Below, piece after piece: positions 51,837 through 60,504 of a stretch of 64,000 nt of DNA (the first letter of the stretch is position 1; each line of letters starts with the position of its first letter). A model generated the notes under the pieces. It had not been told where the DNA came from. It searched no databases and saw only the letters and a list, made by a program, of their open reading frames with translations. The stretch covers positions 550,229 to 614,228 of the forward strand of contig NZ_UIDD01000001.1 in NCBI RefSeq assembly GCF_900497695.1. The letters run 5' to 3'. The position numbers and the translations under genes were made by a program. Source of the DNA: Pseudomonas wadenswilerensis (GTDB taxonomy: Bacteria; Pseudomonadota; Gammaproteobacteria; Pseudomonadales; Pseudomonadaceae).

Positions 51837-52653
51837 TCTTTCCCTGCCGGGCCTGCCCGGCGCCTTGCCCGATAAACGTCAGGTCGCAGCGTCGTTCTCC
51901 CGCGCTGCCGCCAGCTACGACAGCGTCGCCGAACTGCAGCGCGCGGTGGGCAATGCACTGCTTGAGCAGTTGCCTGGTGCATTCGAGCCGCAACGCTGGC
52001 TGGACCTGGGCAGCGGTACCGGCTACTTCAGTCGCGCTCTGAACCGCCGTTTTCCCCAGGCTGCCGGTGTTGCCTTGGATATTGCCGAAGGCATGCTCCT
52101 GCACGCCCGGGAGCAGGGCGGGGCGCACCACCATGTGGCTGGCGATGCCGAGCGTTTGCCGCTGCGGGACGCCAGTGTCGAGCTGATCTTCACCAGCCTG
52201 GCGGTGCAATGGTGCGGCGATTTTCGCGCCGTGCTCAGCGAGGCCCGACGCGTTCTGCAGCCGGGCGGCGTGCTGGCCTTCGCCAGTCTCTGCGTCGGCA
52301 CCCTGCATGAGCTGCGCGAAAGCTGGCAGGCGGTCGACGGCCTGGTGCATGTCAACCGCTTCCGGCGCCTTGAGGACTATCAACGCCTGTGCGGCGAAAG
52401 CGAGCTGAAGGTGCTCGGCCTGCAGGCTCGGCCCCATGTATTGCACTACCCGGACGTGCGCAGCCTGACCCACGAACTCAAGGCCCTCGGCGCCCACAAC
52501 CTTAATCCGGGGCGCCCCGCCGGGCTTACCGGACGGGCACGAATGCAGGGCCTGTTGCAGGCCTACGAACGCTTCCGTCAGCCTCAGGGACTACCGGCTA
52601 CCTATCAGGTGGTCTACGGTGTACTGCAAAAGCCGCCGGTAGAAGGGGAGTGA
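51829..52653 (+). CDS. bioC: Malonyl-ACP O-methyltransferase
   Basis: A 274-residue SAM-dependent methyltransferase that starts pimeloyl synthesis by methylating malonyl-ACP. Motif I is [14 protein letters not shown] (about residue 56); [16 protein letters not shown] is the BioC signature start. The ATG at 51829 is chosen to match the family start [11 protein letters not shown]; an ATG at 51817 is also in frame. It overlaps bioH by 8 bases. Confidence 0.94.
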   Translation: MTDLSLPGLPGALPDKRQVAASFSRAAASYDSVAELQRAVGNALLEQLPGAFEPQRWLDLGSGTGYFSRALNRRFPQAAGVALDIAEGMLLHAREQGGAHHHVAGDAERLPLRDASVELIFTSLAVQWCGDFRAVLSEARRVLQPGGVLAFASLCVGTLHELRESWQAVDGLVHVNRFRRLEDYQRLCGESELKVLGLQARPHVLHYPDVRSLTHELKALGAHNLNPGRPAGLTGRARMQGLLQAYERFRQPQGLPATYQVVYGVLQKPPVEGE

Positions 52654-52654
52654 G

Positions 52655-53335
52655 ATGAGCCGGGCCTATTTCATTGCAGGGACCGACACCGATGTCGGCA
52701 AGACCACCATTGCCGCCGGCCTTCTGCATGCCGCGCACCTGGCCGGGTTCAGCACCTTGGGTGCCAAGCCCGTGGCCTCGGGCTGTGAGGTCAGCAGCAA
52801 GGGCCTGCGCAATGCCGATGCCATGGCGCTGATCGCCGAAAGTTCGCTCAAGTTGCCCTACGAACAGGTCAATCCGTTCGCTTTCGAACCGGCCATTGCT
52901 CCGCACCTGGCTGCGCGGGAAGCCGGTGTCGCCCTGAGTGTTCAGGCCTTGTTGACGCCGATGCGCGAGGTGTTGGCCAAAGAGGCGGATTTCACTCTGA
53001 TCGAAGGGGCTGGAGGCTGGCGCGTGCCGCTATCTGGTGAAGCCAACCTGTCAGACCTGGCCGTTGCCCTGAAGCTGCCGGTAATTCTAGTGGTCGGTGT
53101 GCGCCTGGGGTGTATCAACCACGCCTTGCTCACGGCCGAAGCCATCGCCCGCGATGGCCTGCAACTGGCCGGATGGGTCGCCAACATCGTCGATCCACGC
53201 ACCTCGCGGCTGGAAGAAAACCTCGCCAGCCTCGCCGAGCGTTTACCGGCGCCGTGCCTGGGGCGGGTGCCCAAGCTCAAGCAGGTCAGCGCCGAAACCG
53301 TGGCTGCGTACCTGCAACTGGACCTGCTGGACTGA
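52655..53335 (+). CDS. bioD: Dethiobiotin synthetase
   Basis: A 226-residue P-loop enzyme that closes the ureido ring of dethiobiotin using CO2 and ATP. P-loop GTDTDVGKTT is at residues 8-17; KPVASG and EGAGGWRVPL follow in their usual places. The start comes one base after the bioC stop. This is the last gene of the bio operon. Confidence 0.95.
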   Translation: MSRAYFIAGTDTDVGKTTIAAGLLHAAHLAGFSTLGAKPVASGCEVSSKGLRNADAMALIAESSLKLPYEQVNPFAFEPAIAPHLAAREAGVALSVQALLTPMREVLAKEADFTLIEGAGGWRVPLSGEANLSDLAVALKLPVILVVGVRLGCINHALLTAEAIARDGLQLAGWVANIVDPRTSRLEENLASLAERLPAPCLGRVPKLKQVSAETVAAYLQLDLLD

Positions 53336-53442
53336 GACTGGTCTATCATAAGGCAAAGTGCCATTAGTGTTTTCAACGGGTCTTTTGCCAGCAAGTCTGC
53401 TTCAATAGAGGCCGTTCGCTTTTAGTGTCATGGAGTTTCGAC

Positions 53443-53739
53443 ATGGAAATCTCGGGCAGTTCAGCATACTACGCAGGGCTCGGTGCCATTAACGCTGGGC
53501 AAAACCGCGTCGATCAGGCCGCCAGCCAGATCGCCAACACCACCGTCGAGCGTGCCGCCACCAGCCAGTCCAGTGACTATCAGGCCGAGCGCCTGCGCGC
53601 GGTCGACCGCAGCCAGCAGATGGACCTGGCCACCAGCAGTGTCGAGATGGCGCTGGGCAAGCATCAGGTCGAACTCGGTGTCAAAGTGGCCAAAGCATCG
53701 GACGAAATGCTCGGCACCCTGATCGACACCTACGCCTGA
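53443..53739 (+). CDS. Mini flagellar rod/hook-like protein, 98 residues
   Basis: The ATG at 53443 has TGGAG 10 bases upstream. The N-terminus (SSAYYAGLGAINAGQNRVDQ, then ASQIANTT) resembles the N-terminal helix and ANNIAN motif of flagellar rod/hook proteins such as FlgC and FlgG. The end (VKVAKASDEMLGTLIDTY) resembles their C-terminal helix. The central domain is missing, so the protein is just the two coiled-coil ends joined. No flagellar genes are nearby. It may be a truncated derivative or an assembly factor; the function is unknown. Confidence 0.7.
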   Translation: MEISGSSAYYAGLGAINAGQNRVDQAASQIANTTVERAATSQSSDYQAERLRAVDRSQQMDLATSSVEMALGKHQVELGVKVAKASDEMLGTLIDTYA

Positions 53740-53747
53740 CCCCCTTC

Positions 53748-53766
53748 GGCTCGCCCTTCGCGAGCC
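53748..53766 (+). terminator. Hairpin after the mini rod-like gene
   Basis: GGCTCGC / GCGAGCC with a CCTTC loop starts 9 bases after the stop. The following sequence is only modestly T-rich (TTCAACTAGTCTTTAT). Confidence 0.5.
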
Positions 53767-53890
53767 TTCAACTAGTCTTTATGTATCAGCGCTTTGGCCT
53801 TGTTGGCCGGCGTTCGGCTGCGCGTTTGCCGGGCATTTTGCCAAGGCAATCGCGCAGTCTGGCATGGCCGAACTGCCCTCTGCTTGATGC

Positions 53891-53919
53891 TTGACAAGTT
53901 TTCGGCGTAAACGTATGTT
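53891..53919 (+). promoter_or_regulatory. Strong sigma70 promoter of the first acyl-CoA dehydrogenase
   Basis: TTGACA (53891-53896), 17 bases, TATGTT (53914-53919). Transcription should begin near 53926, giving a leader of about 83 bases. Confidence 0.72.
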
Positions 53920-53935
53920 TCAAACAACTGTTTGA
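53920..53935. promoter_or_regulatory. PsrA-type operator at the acyl-CoA dehydrogenase start site
   Basis: TCAAACAACTGTTTGA is a palindrome with 7-bp arms and fits the described PsrA motif (G/C)AAAC-N2-4-GTTT(G/C). It begins right after the -10, where a repressor would block initiation. PsrA is a fatty-acid-sensing TetR regulator of beta-oxidation. Confidence 0.7.
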
Positions 53936-54008
53936 CCGAAAGCCGCCTAGAGCTGGTCGGTATATCGCGGTCTCCCTATCCAGGATTCATCAGCAGAGGT
54001 TCATCGCT

Positions 54009-55814
54009 ATGCCTGATTACAAAGCCCCCTTGCGTGATATTCGCTTCGTTCGTGACGAGCTGCTCGGCTACGAAGCGCATTATCAGAGCCTGCCGGCTTG
54101 TCAGGACGCCACCCCGGACATGGTTGACGCCATCCTCGAGGAAGGCGCCAAGTTTTGTGAACAGGTACTGGCCCCGCTGAACCGTGTCGGCGACCTGGAA
54201 GGCTGCACCTGGAGCGAATCGGGCGTTAAAACCCCGACCGGCTTCAAGGAAGCCTACAAGCAGTTCGTCGAAGGTGGCTGGCCGAGCCTGGCCCATGACG
54301 TCGAGCACGGCGGTCAGGGCCTGCCTGAGTCGCTGGGCCTGGCGGTCAGCGAAATGGTCGGCGAGTCGAACTGGTCCTGGGGCATGTACCCTGGCCTGTC
54401 CCACGGCGCGATGAACACCATCTCCGAGCACGGCACCGCCGAGCAGCAGGAGACCTACCTGACCAAGCTGGTTTCCGGCGAGTGGACCGGCACCATGTGC
54501 CTGACCGAGCCACACTGCGGTACCGACCTGGGTATGCTACGCACCAAGGCCGAGCCTCAGGCTGATGGTTCGTACAAAGTCACCGGCACCAAGATCTTCA
54601 TCTCGGCCGGTGAGCACGACATGGCCGACAACATCGTCCACATCGTTCTGGCCCGCCTGCCCGATGCACCGGCTGGCACCAAAGGCATCTCGCTGTTCAT
54701 CGTGCCGAAGTTCCTGCCGACCGCCGAAGGCACCGTCGGTGAGCGCAACGCCGTGTCCTGTGGCTCCCTCGAACACAAGATGGGCATCCACGGCAACGCC
54801 ACCTGCGTGATGAACTTCGACGCCGCTACCGGCTACCTGATCGGCCCGGCCAACAAAGGCCTGAACTGCATGTTCACCTTCATGAACACCGCTCGCCTGG
54901 GTACCGCGCTGCAAGGCCTGGCCCACGCTGAAGTGGCGTTCCAGGGCGGCCTGAAATATGCTCGCGACCGCCTGCAAATGCGCTCGCTGACTGGCCCGAA
55001 AGCGCCGGACAAAGCCGCTGACCCGATCATCGTCCACCCGGACGTACGTCGCATGCTGCTGACCATGAAGGCGTTCGCCGAAGGCAACCGCGCGATGGTC
55101 TACTTCACCGCCAAGCAGGTGGACATCGTCAAGTACAGCCAGGACGAAGAAGAGAAGAAGAAAGCCGACGCACTGCTGGCCTTCATGACTCCGATCGCCA
55201 AGGCATTCATGACCGAAGTCGGCTTCGAAGCGGCCAACCACGGCGTGCAGATCTATGGCGGCCACGGCTTCATCGCCGAGTGGGGCATGGAGCAGAACGT
55301 TCGCGACAGCCGTATCTCGATGCTGTACGAAGGCACCACCGGCATCCAGGCGCTGGACCTGCTCGGCCGTAAAGTCTTGATGACCCAGGGCGAAGCGCTC
55401 AAGGGCTTCACCAAGATCGTGCACAAGTTCTGCCAGGGTAACGAAGGCAACGAAGCAATCAGCGAGTTCGTCGCGCCGCTGGCCCAGCTGAACAAAGAGT
55501 GGGGCGAGCTGACCATGAAGGTCGGTATGGCCGCGATGAAAGACCGTGAAGAAGTCGGTGCCGCTTCGGTGGACTACCTGATGTACTCCGGTTATGCCTG
55601 CCTGGCCTACTTCTGGGCTGACATGGCGCGCCTGGCTGCCGAAAAACTGGCTGCCGGCACCACTGAAGAAGCCTTCTACACCGCCAAGCTGCAGACCGCG
55701 CGCTTCTACTTCCAGCGCATCCTGCCGCGTACCCGCACCCACGTAGCAACCATGCTGTCGGGCGCCAACAACCTGATGGACATGAAAGAAGAGGACTTCG
55801 GTCTCTCCTACTAA
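54009..55814 (+). CDS. Acyl-CoA dehydrogenase, 601 residues (FadE-like)
   Basis: A flavoprotein for the first step of fatty-acid beta-oxidation. The start [14 protein letters not shown] and the order N-domain, beta-domain ([13 protein letters not shown], about 170), helical domain ([16 protein letters not shown], about 345; [16 protein letters not shown], about 420) and an extra C-terminal domain (about 480-600) mark the long ACAD subgroup that includes P. aeruginosa PA0506-PA0508. A second paralog lies at 57471. The promoter carries a PsrA-like operator, and a strong terminator follows. Confidence 0.93.
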   Translation: MPDYKAPLRDIRFVRDELLGYEAHYQSLPACQDATPDMVDAILEEGAKFCEQVLAPLNRVGDLEGCTWSESGVKTPTGFKEAYKQFVEGGWPSLAHDVEHGGQGLPESLGLAVSEMVGESNWSWGMYPGLSHGAMNTISEHGTAEQQETYLTKLVSGEWTGTMCLTEPHCGTDLGMLRTKAEPQADGSYKVTGTKIFISAGEHDMADNIVHIVLARLPDAPAGTKGISLFIVPKFLPTAEGTVGERNAVSCGSLEHKMGIHGNATCVMNFDAATGYLIGPANKGLNCMFTFMNTARLGTALQGLAHAEVAFQGGLKYARDRLQMRSLTGPKAPDKAADPIIVHPDVRRMLLTMKAFAEGNRAMVYFTAKQVDIVKYSQDEEEKKKADALLAFMTPIAKAFMTEVGFEAANHGVQIYGGHGFIAEWGMEQNVRDSRISMLYEGTTGIQALDLLGRKVLMTQGEALKGFTKIVHKFCQGNEGNEAISEFVAPLAQLNKEWGELTMKVGMAAMKDREEVGAASVDYLMYSGYACLAYFWADMARLAAEKLAAGTTEEAFYTAKLQTARFYFQRILPRTRTHVATMLSGANNLMDMKEEDFGLSY

Positions 55815-55830
55815 GTCAAAGGCTGTAAGA

Positions 55831-55866
55831 AAAAACGCCTGCCCTCACCGGCAGGCGTTTTTTTTT
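55831..55866 (+). terminator. Strong terminator after the acyl-CoA dehydrogenase gene
   Basis: AAAAAACGCCTGCC, a short loop, GGCAGGCG and nine T: a textbook intrinsic terminator 16 bases after the stop. Confidence 0.92.
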
Positions 55867-55878
55867 GCTTTTGCTTCC

Positions 55879-55949
55879 TGTGGGAGCGGGCTTGCCCCGC
55901 GATAGCTTTCTGTCAGCCACATCGCATCGCGGGGCAAGCCCGCTCCCAC
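55879..55949. repeat. REP family B, inverted pair
   Basis: Arms at 55879-55903 (TGTGGGAGCGGGCTTGCCCC...) and 55926-55949 (its complement) with a 22-base loop, placed after the terminator. Confidence 0.88.
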
Positions 55950-56064
55950 CCAGCCCACCCCACCCCATCCAGCCATCCCGATCAAGTGCATTCATCTATT
56001 CATGTGCGCTGCCGATACATTAAGGCACAATGCCATTATTGATCTGCCGGGTCGGAGATTACCC

Positions 56065-57348
56065 TTGTTTCGTTTATCCGCTGTACGCCTGAGCCACTTC
56101 CTGCCATCGGTCTGTTTGCTGGTGTCAGGGCTCGCGGCCGCTTACGTGAGAGACCTCAGTGTGTTTTTCACGTCGCTGTTCAATGTCCTGCCCACCTTGG
56201 TTTTGTTGCTCGGCGGCGCCTACTGCGCCGTGTACCGCCGCCAACGTGAACTGTTTCTGATGCTCACGGTGTACATCGCCTACTTCCTGCTCGACACCCA
56301 GACCGACTTCTACCGCGACAACGGCCGCGTGCGAGAAGATGCAGCGGTGGTGTTCCACCTGGTCTGCCTGCTGTTGCCGCTGATGTTCGCCCTGTATGGC
56401 GCCTGGCAAGAGCGCACCCATCTGTTCCAGGACATGGTCGCGCGTTTCGCCGTATTGTTGGCTGTGGGCAGCGTCGCCCTGGGCCTGGAGCAGAGTTTTC
56501 CCCAAGCGCTGTTGAGCTGGCTGGCGGAGATTCGCTGGCCTTCGTTGCATGGCCAGTGGATGAGCCTGATCCAGCTGGCCTATCCGGTGTTCCTCTGCGC
56601 CTTCATCCTGCTGGTGGTGCAGTACCTGCGTGAACCGCGTCCCTTGCACGCGGCGCAGGTGATCGGCCTGATCGGTATCTTCTGGATGCTGCCCAAGACC
56701 TTCATCCTGCCGTTCACCCTGAACATCATGTGCAGCCAGGTGATGCTGATGATTGCCGCGGCGGTGTCCCACGAGGCCTATCAAATGGCTTTTCGTGATG
56801 AGCTGACCGGATTGCCCGGCCGCCGCGCGCTCAACGAGCGCATGCAGCGCCTGGGGCGCAACTATGTGCTGGCGATGACTGACGTCGACCACTTCAAGAA
56901 ATTCAACGACACCCATGGCCACGATGTGGGTGACCAGGTACTGCGCCTGGTGGCGAGCAAACTGTCCAAGGTCACCGGCGGCGGTCGGGCCTATCGCTAT
57001 GGGGGTGAGGAATTCGCCGTGGTATTTGCCGGCAAAACTATCGAAGAGTGTATGCCGCACCTTGAGGCAGTGCGCGAGGTGATCGCCAACTACAACATCC
57101 AGTTGCGCAACCAGGACAACCGCCCCCAGGACGACCAGCAGGGTCGACAACGGCGTGGGGCGTCGGCGGCTTCCAGTGTGTCGGTGACTATCAGTATTGG
57201 TGCCAGTGAGCGCCTGGCCGATCATCGTTCACCCGATGAAGTGCTCAAATCCGCCGACCAGGCCCTCTACAGCGCCAAGGGCGCCGGGCGCAACTGTGTC
57301 ATGGCCCATGGGGTTCAGGCAAAACGTGGTGCGGTGCGCATGGCGTGA
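56065..57348 (+). CDS. Membrane diguanylate cyclase
   Basis: The preferred start is TTG 56065, 7 bases after GGAG; it begins LFRLSAVRLSHFLPSVCLL (Met at the start codon), directly into a membrane helix. An in-frame ATG at 56002 lacks a ribosome site. The protein (427 residues) has about six to seven membrane helices (1-230) and a GGDEF domain (about 245-420) with DELTGLPGRRALNERM and the active motif GGEEF. No RxxD inhibitory site is seen five residues upstream. It makes c-di-GMP and lies between two acyl-CoA dehydrogenase paralogs. Confidence 0.88.
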   Translation: MFRLSAVRLSHFLPSVCLLVSGLAAAYVRDLSVFFTSLFNVLPTLVLLLGGAYCAVYRRQRELFLMLTVYIAYFLLDTQTDFYRDNGRVREDAAVVFHLVCLLLPLMFALYGAWQERTHLFQDMVARFAVLLAVGSVALGLEQSFPQALLSWLAEIRWPSLHGQWMSLIQLAYPVFLCAFILLVVQYLREPRPLHAAQVIGLIGIFWMLPKTFILPFTLNIMCSQVMLMIAAAVSHEAYQMAFRDELTGLPGRRALNERMQRLGRNYVLAMTDVDHFKKFNDTHGHDVGDQVLRLVASKLSKVTGGGRAYRYGGEEFAVVFAGKTIEECMPHLEAVREVIANYNIQLRNQDNRPQDDQQGRQRRGASAASSVSVTISIGASERLADHRSPDEVLKSADQALYSAKGAGRNCVMAHGVQAKRGAVRMA

Positions 57349-57470
57349 CCGAAATAGACTGCATAGTCGCCAGATGACCCTATGTGTCACAAAAGTTGTT
57401 CGGTTACACTGGTTTCATAACAGTGATGCGGCCCTGTAGGCCGTCCCCGACTCTAGTGTGAGAGGTAGCC

Positions 57471-59249
57471 ATGGCTGACTATAAAGCGCCCCTGCGCGAT
57501 ATGCGCTTCGTCCTCAATGAAGTCTTCGAAGTCGCCAAGCTCTGGGCGCAGTTGCCCGGCCTTGCCGAAGCGGTGGACGAAGACACCGCCCTGGCGGTGC
57601 TGGAAGAAGCCGGCAAGGTCACCAGCAAGAGCATCGCGCCGCTGAGCCGCAGCGGCGATGAAGAAGGTTGCCACTGGGATAACGGCGCCGTGAGCACTCC
57701 GGCCGGTTTTATCGACGCCTACAAGACCTACGCCGAAGGCGGCTGGGTTGGCGTCGGTGGCGACCCAGCCTACGGCGGCATGGGCATGCCCAAGGTGATC
57801 TCGGCCCAGGTCGAGGAAATGGTCAATTCCTCCAGCCTGTCCTTCGGCCTGTACCCGATGCTGACTGCTGGTGCTTGCTTGTCGATCAACGCCCACGCCA
57901 GCGACGAGCTCAAGGAAAAATACCTGCCGAACATGTATGCCGGTGTCTGGGCCGGCTCCATGTGCCTGACCGAGCCGCACGCCGGTACTGACCTGGGGAT
58001 TATCCGCACCAAGGCCGACCCTCAGGCCGATGGCAGCTACAAGGTCAGTGGCACCAAGATTTTCATCACCGGTGGCGAACACGACCTCACCGAAAACATC
58101 ATCCATCTGGTGCTGGCCAAGCTGCCGGATGCGCCTGCCGGGCCGAAGGGTATTTCCCTGTTCCTGGTGCCGAAGTTCATGGTCAATGCCGATGGCAGCC
58201 TGGGCGCACGCAACCCGGCCACCTGTGGCTCGATCGAACACAAGATGGGCATCCAGGCCTCGGCCACCTGCGTGATGAACTTCGACGAGGCGGTCGGGTA
58301 CCTGGTCGGCGAGCCGAACAAGGGCCTGGCGGCGATGTTCACCATGATGAACTACGAGCGTCTGGGCGTGGGTATTCAGGGCCTGGCCTCGGCCGAGCGC
58401 TCTTACCAGAACGCCATTGAATACGCGCGCGACCGCCTGCAAAGCCGCGCGCCAACCGGCCCGCAAGCAAAGGACAAGGTCGCTGACCCGATCATCGTCC
58501 ACCCTGATGTGCGACGCATGCTGTTGACCATGAAGGCCCTCAACGAAGGCGGTCGTGCATTTTCCACCTACGTGGCGATGCAGCTCGATACCGCCAAGTT
58601 CAGCGAAGACGCCGACACGCGCAAACGCGCCGAAGAACTGGTGGCGTTGCTGACTCCGGTGGCCAAGGCGTTCCTGACGGACCTGGGCCTGGAATCGGCC
58701 GTACACGGCCAGCAGGTATTCGGCGGCCACGGCTACATCCGTGAGTGGGGCCAGGAGCAACTGGTGCGCGACGTGCGCATTACCCAGATCTACGAAGGCA
58801 CCAATGGCATCCAGGCTCTCGACCTGATGGGCCGCAAGGTGGTTGGTAGCGGAGGGGCGCTGTACAAGCTGTTTGCCGACGAAATCCGTCATTTCACCGC
58901 CAGTGCCGACAGCAACCTGGCCGAGTTCGTCAAACCGCTCAACGCGGCTCTGGACAATCTTGACGACCTGACTGCCTGGGTCCTGGATCGGGCCAAGAAC
59001 AACCCGAACGAAATTGGCGCAGCCTCGGTGGAATACCTGCAGGTGTTCGGCTATACCGCTTATGCCTACATGTGGGCGTTGATGGCCCGTACGGCCTTGG
59101 CCAAGCAAGGTGAAGACGATTTCTATGCCAGCAAGCTGGGCACTGCGCGCTTCTATTTCGCCCGTCTTCTGCCGCGTATCCACTCGCTCAGCGCCTCGGT
59201 AAAAGCCGGTAGCGAATCGCTGTACCTGCTCGATGCGGCACAGTTTTAA
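57471..59249 (+). CDS. Acyl-CoA dehydrogenase, 592 residues (FadE-like)
   Basis: A paralog of the 54009 gene with the same start ([20 protein letters not shown]) and domain order: [48 protein letters not shown] and a C-terminal extra domain. Matched segments differ in residues near the acyl pocket, so the two probably prefer different chain lengths, as described for P. aeruginosa FadE1/FadE2-type pairs. GAGAGG precedes the ATG. No PsrA-like palindrome is seen in its 122-base upstream gap. Confidence 0.93.
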   Translation: MADYKAPLRDMRFVLNEVFEVAKLWAQLPGLAEAVDEDTALAVLEEAGKVTSKSIAPLSRSGDEEGCHWDNGAVSTPAGFIDAYKTYAEGGWVGVGGDPAYGGMGMPKVISAQVEEMVNSSSLSFGLYPMLTAGACLSINAHASDELKEKYLPNMYAGVWAGSMCLTEPHAGTDLGIIRTKADPQADGSYKVSGTKIFITGGEHDLTENIIHLVLAKLPDAPAGPKGISLFLVPKFMVNADGSLGARNPATCGSIEHKMGIQASATCVMNFDEAVGYLVGEPNKGLAAMFTMMNYERLGVGIQGLASAERSYQNAIEYARDRLQSRAPTGPQAKDKVADPIIVHPDVRRMLLTMKALNEGGRAFSTYVAMQLDTAKFSEDADTRKRAEELVALLTPVAKAFLTDLGLESAVHGQQVFGGHGYIREWGQEQLVRDVRITQIYEGTNGIQALDLMGRKVVGSGGALYKLFADEIRHFTASADSNLAEFVKPLNAALDNLDDLTAWVLDRAKNNPNEIGAASVEYLQVFGYTAYAYMWALMARTALAKQGEDDFYASKLGTARFYFARLLPRIHSLSASVKAGSESLYLLDAAQF

Positions 59250-59263
59250 GGGTGTTAGTTGTT

Positions 59264-59281
59264 TGTAAGCATTCTCTTACA
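59264..59281 (+). promoter_or_regulatory. GacA upstream activating sequence for rsmY
   Basis: TGTAAGCATTCTCTTACA fits the conserved GacA box TGTAAGNNATNNCTTACA at every fixed position. Its centre is about 66 bases upstream of the predicted rsmY start. Confidence 0.92.
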
Positions 59282-59337
59282 TGACGTGGTGACTTTTCGC
59301 CTCTATCGGAAGATTGGATCCACAGTTAATCTTCTCA

Positions 59338-59459
59338 CATGGACGTAGCGCAGGAAGCGCAAAGTACAGAACACGGACACGAAGGATTCCTGCCAGGATG
59401 GCGGGGCGAAAAGGATGTCAGGGAAACAGTCTGCAAAGCCCCGCTTCGGCGGGGTTTTC
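59338..59459 (+). ncRNA. rsmY: Regulatory small RNA RsmY
   Basis: This RNA of about 120 bases sequesters RsmA/RsmE (CsrA-type) proteins and so relieves translational repression under GacS/GacA control. Support: a perfect GacA box upstream, a TTAATCT -10-like element at about 59326-59332, seven GGA motifs (59341, 59353, 59375, 59384, 59396, 59413, 59422), the hairpin GCGCAGGAAGCGC that presents one GGA in its loop, and a terminal GC hairpin with T-run. The 5' segment closely resembles P. aeruginosa and P. fluorescens RsmY. The exact start base is estimated. Confidence 0.92.
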
Positions 59460-59465
59460 TTTTGC
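59436..59465. terminator. rsmY terminator
   Basis: AAAGCCCCGC, a TTCG tetraloop and GCGGGGTTTT form the 3' hairpin of rsmY. Because A-runs precede the stem it may also stop the convergent lysR transcript. Confidence 0.9.
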
Positions 59466-59478
59466 CTGCGATTTAACC

Positions 59479-60402
59479 TCAGCCCAGCACATCCAGCGGC
59501 GACACCCCGATCTGCCGCGGATCGGCTTCTTCTTCCAGCAGGTTGCGCAGCAGCTCCACCGACGCTTGCTGGCGTTGTGCATCGCGGAACACCAGGCCAA
59601 TTTTCAGCGGCACCCGTGGTTCGCTCAATGGCTTCCACAGCAGTTCCTGGTCATCTTCGACCACTTCCTTGGCGCGCCCCGGCAATACGGTCGCCAGCGA
59701 GGTATGCGCCAGGCTGTCGAGAATCCCGCCCATGTTGTTCATTTCTGCCTGTACCTGCGGCCGCCGGCCGAGGTTGGCCAGTTGCGACTGCCAGATCTGC
59801 CGTACCTGGAACTCTTCGCCGAGCAGCAGCATGGGTAACTCGGCAGCCTGCTTGAGCGAGACTTTCTTGAATTCACGCAAGGGGTGGGTGTTGGGGATGA
59901 CCAACTGCAGTTCATCTTCGTACAGCAGCAGCCCATGCAGGCCCGGTTGGCGCGGTGGCAGGTAGCTGATGCCGATATCCAGGCTGCCGTTGAGCAGACG
60001 CCGTTCGATCTCCAGGCCCGACAGTTCGTAGATCTGTACCACCAGATGCGGCTGCGCCTTGCGCACTCGGTCGAGCAGCTGCGGTACCAGGCTTGGGCGC
60101 ACGGTCTGCAGTACGCCAATGGCCAGGGTACGCAACGCCTGGCCCTTGAAGTTGCGCAGCGCCTCGCGAGCCCGCTGCAGGCCGTCGAGCAGGGGCAGGG
60201 CATGGTTGTACAGGGTGTGCGCGGCCAGGGTCGGCAGCAGGCGCTTGTTGCCACGCTCGAACAGGCTCACATCGAGGTTTTGCTCAAGCTGGCGGATCTG
60301 CTGCGAAAGCGCCGGTTGCGACAGTGACAGGCGCTCGGCAGCCCGGCCGACGTGGCCTTCTTCATACACCGCGACGAAATAACGCAGTTGGCGAAAATCC
60401 AT
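59479..60402 (-). CDS. LysR-type transcriptional regulator
   Basis: A 307-residue LTTR: winged HTH (residues 2-60; MDFRQLRYFVAVYEEGHVGR, LSLSQPALSQQIRQLE) and a periplasmic-binding-like effector domain (about 90-295), closest in style to CynR-type members. It converges on rsmY and diverges from a MOSC gene 102 bases away. Its natural targets are probably the divergent MOSC/aminotransferase pair; this is inference from position. Confidence 0.9.
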   Translation of the reverse strand: MDFRQLRYFVAVYEEGHVGRAAERLSLSQPALSQQIRQLEQNLDVSLFERGNKRLLPTLAAHTLYNHALPLLDGLQRAREALRNFKGQALRTLAIGVLQTVRPSLVPQLLDRVRKAQPHLVVQIYELSGLEIERRLLNGSLDIGISYLPPRQPGLHGLLLYEDELQLVIPNTHPLREFKKVSLKQAAELPMLLLGEEFQVRQIWQSQLANLGRRPQVQAEMNNMGGILDSLAHTSLATVLPGRAKEVVEDDQELLWKPLSEPRVPLKIGLVFRDAQRQQASVELLRNLLEEEADPRQIGVSPLDVLG

Positions 60403-60504
60403 AAGAATTACTTATCAAAAATGCTCGAAAAACCAAATGGCCGTTAGCCTGCAAGAAGCCTAGTCTATCCCGTATTCACAAGGTTTACAGGGCCAGAAGG
60501 CGCG

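Noticed and set aside
57349..57470. Searched for a PsrA-like palindrome or clear promoter before the second acyl-CoA dehydrogenase
   Set aside because: No (G/C)AAAC-N-GTTT(G/C) pattern and no convincing -35/-10 pair were found, so none is annotated.
59303..59638. 111-codon minus-strand frame over rsmY
   Set aside because: It overlaps the rsmY RNA and the lysR 3' end, and its peptide resembles no protein family.
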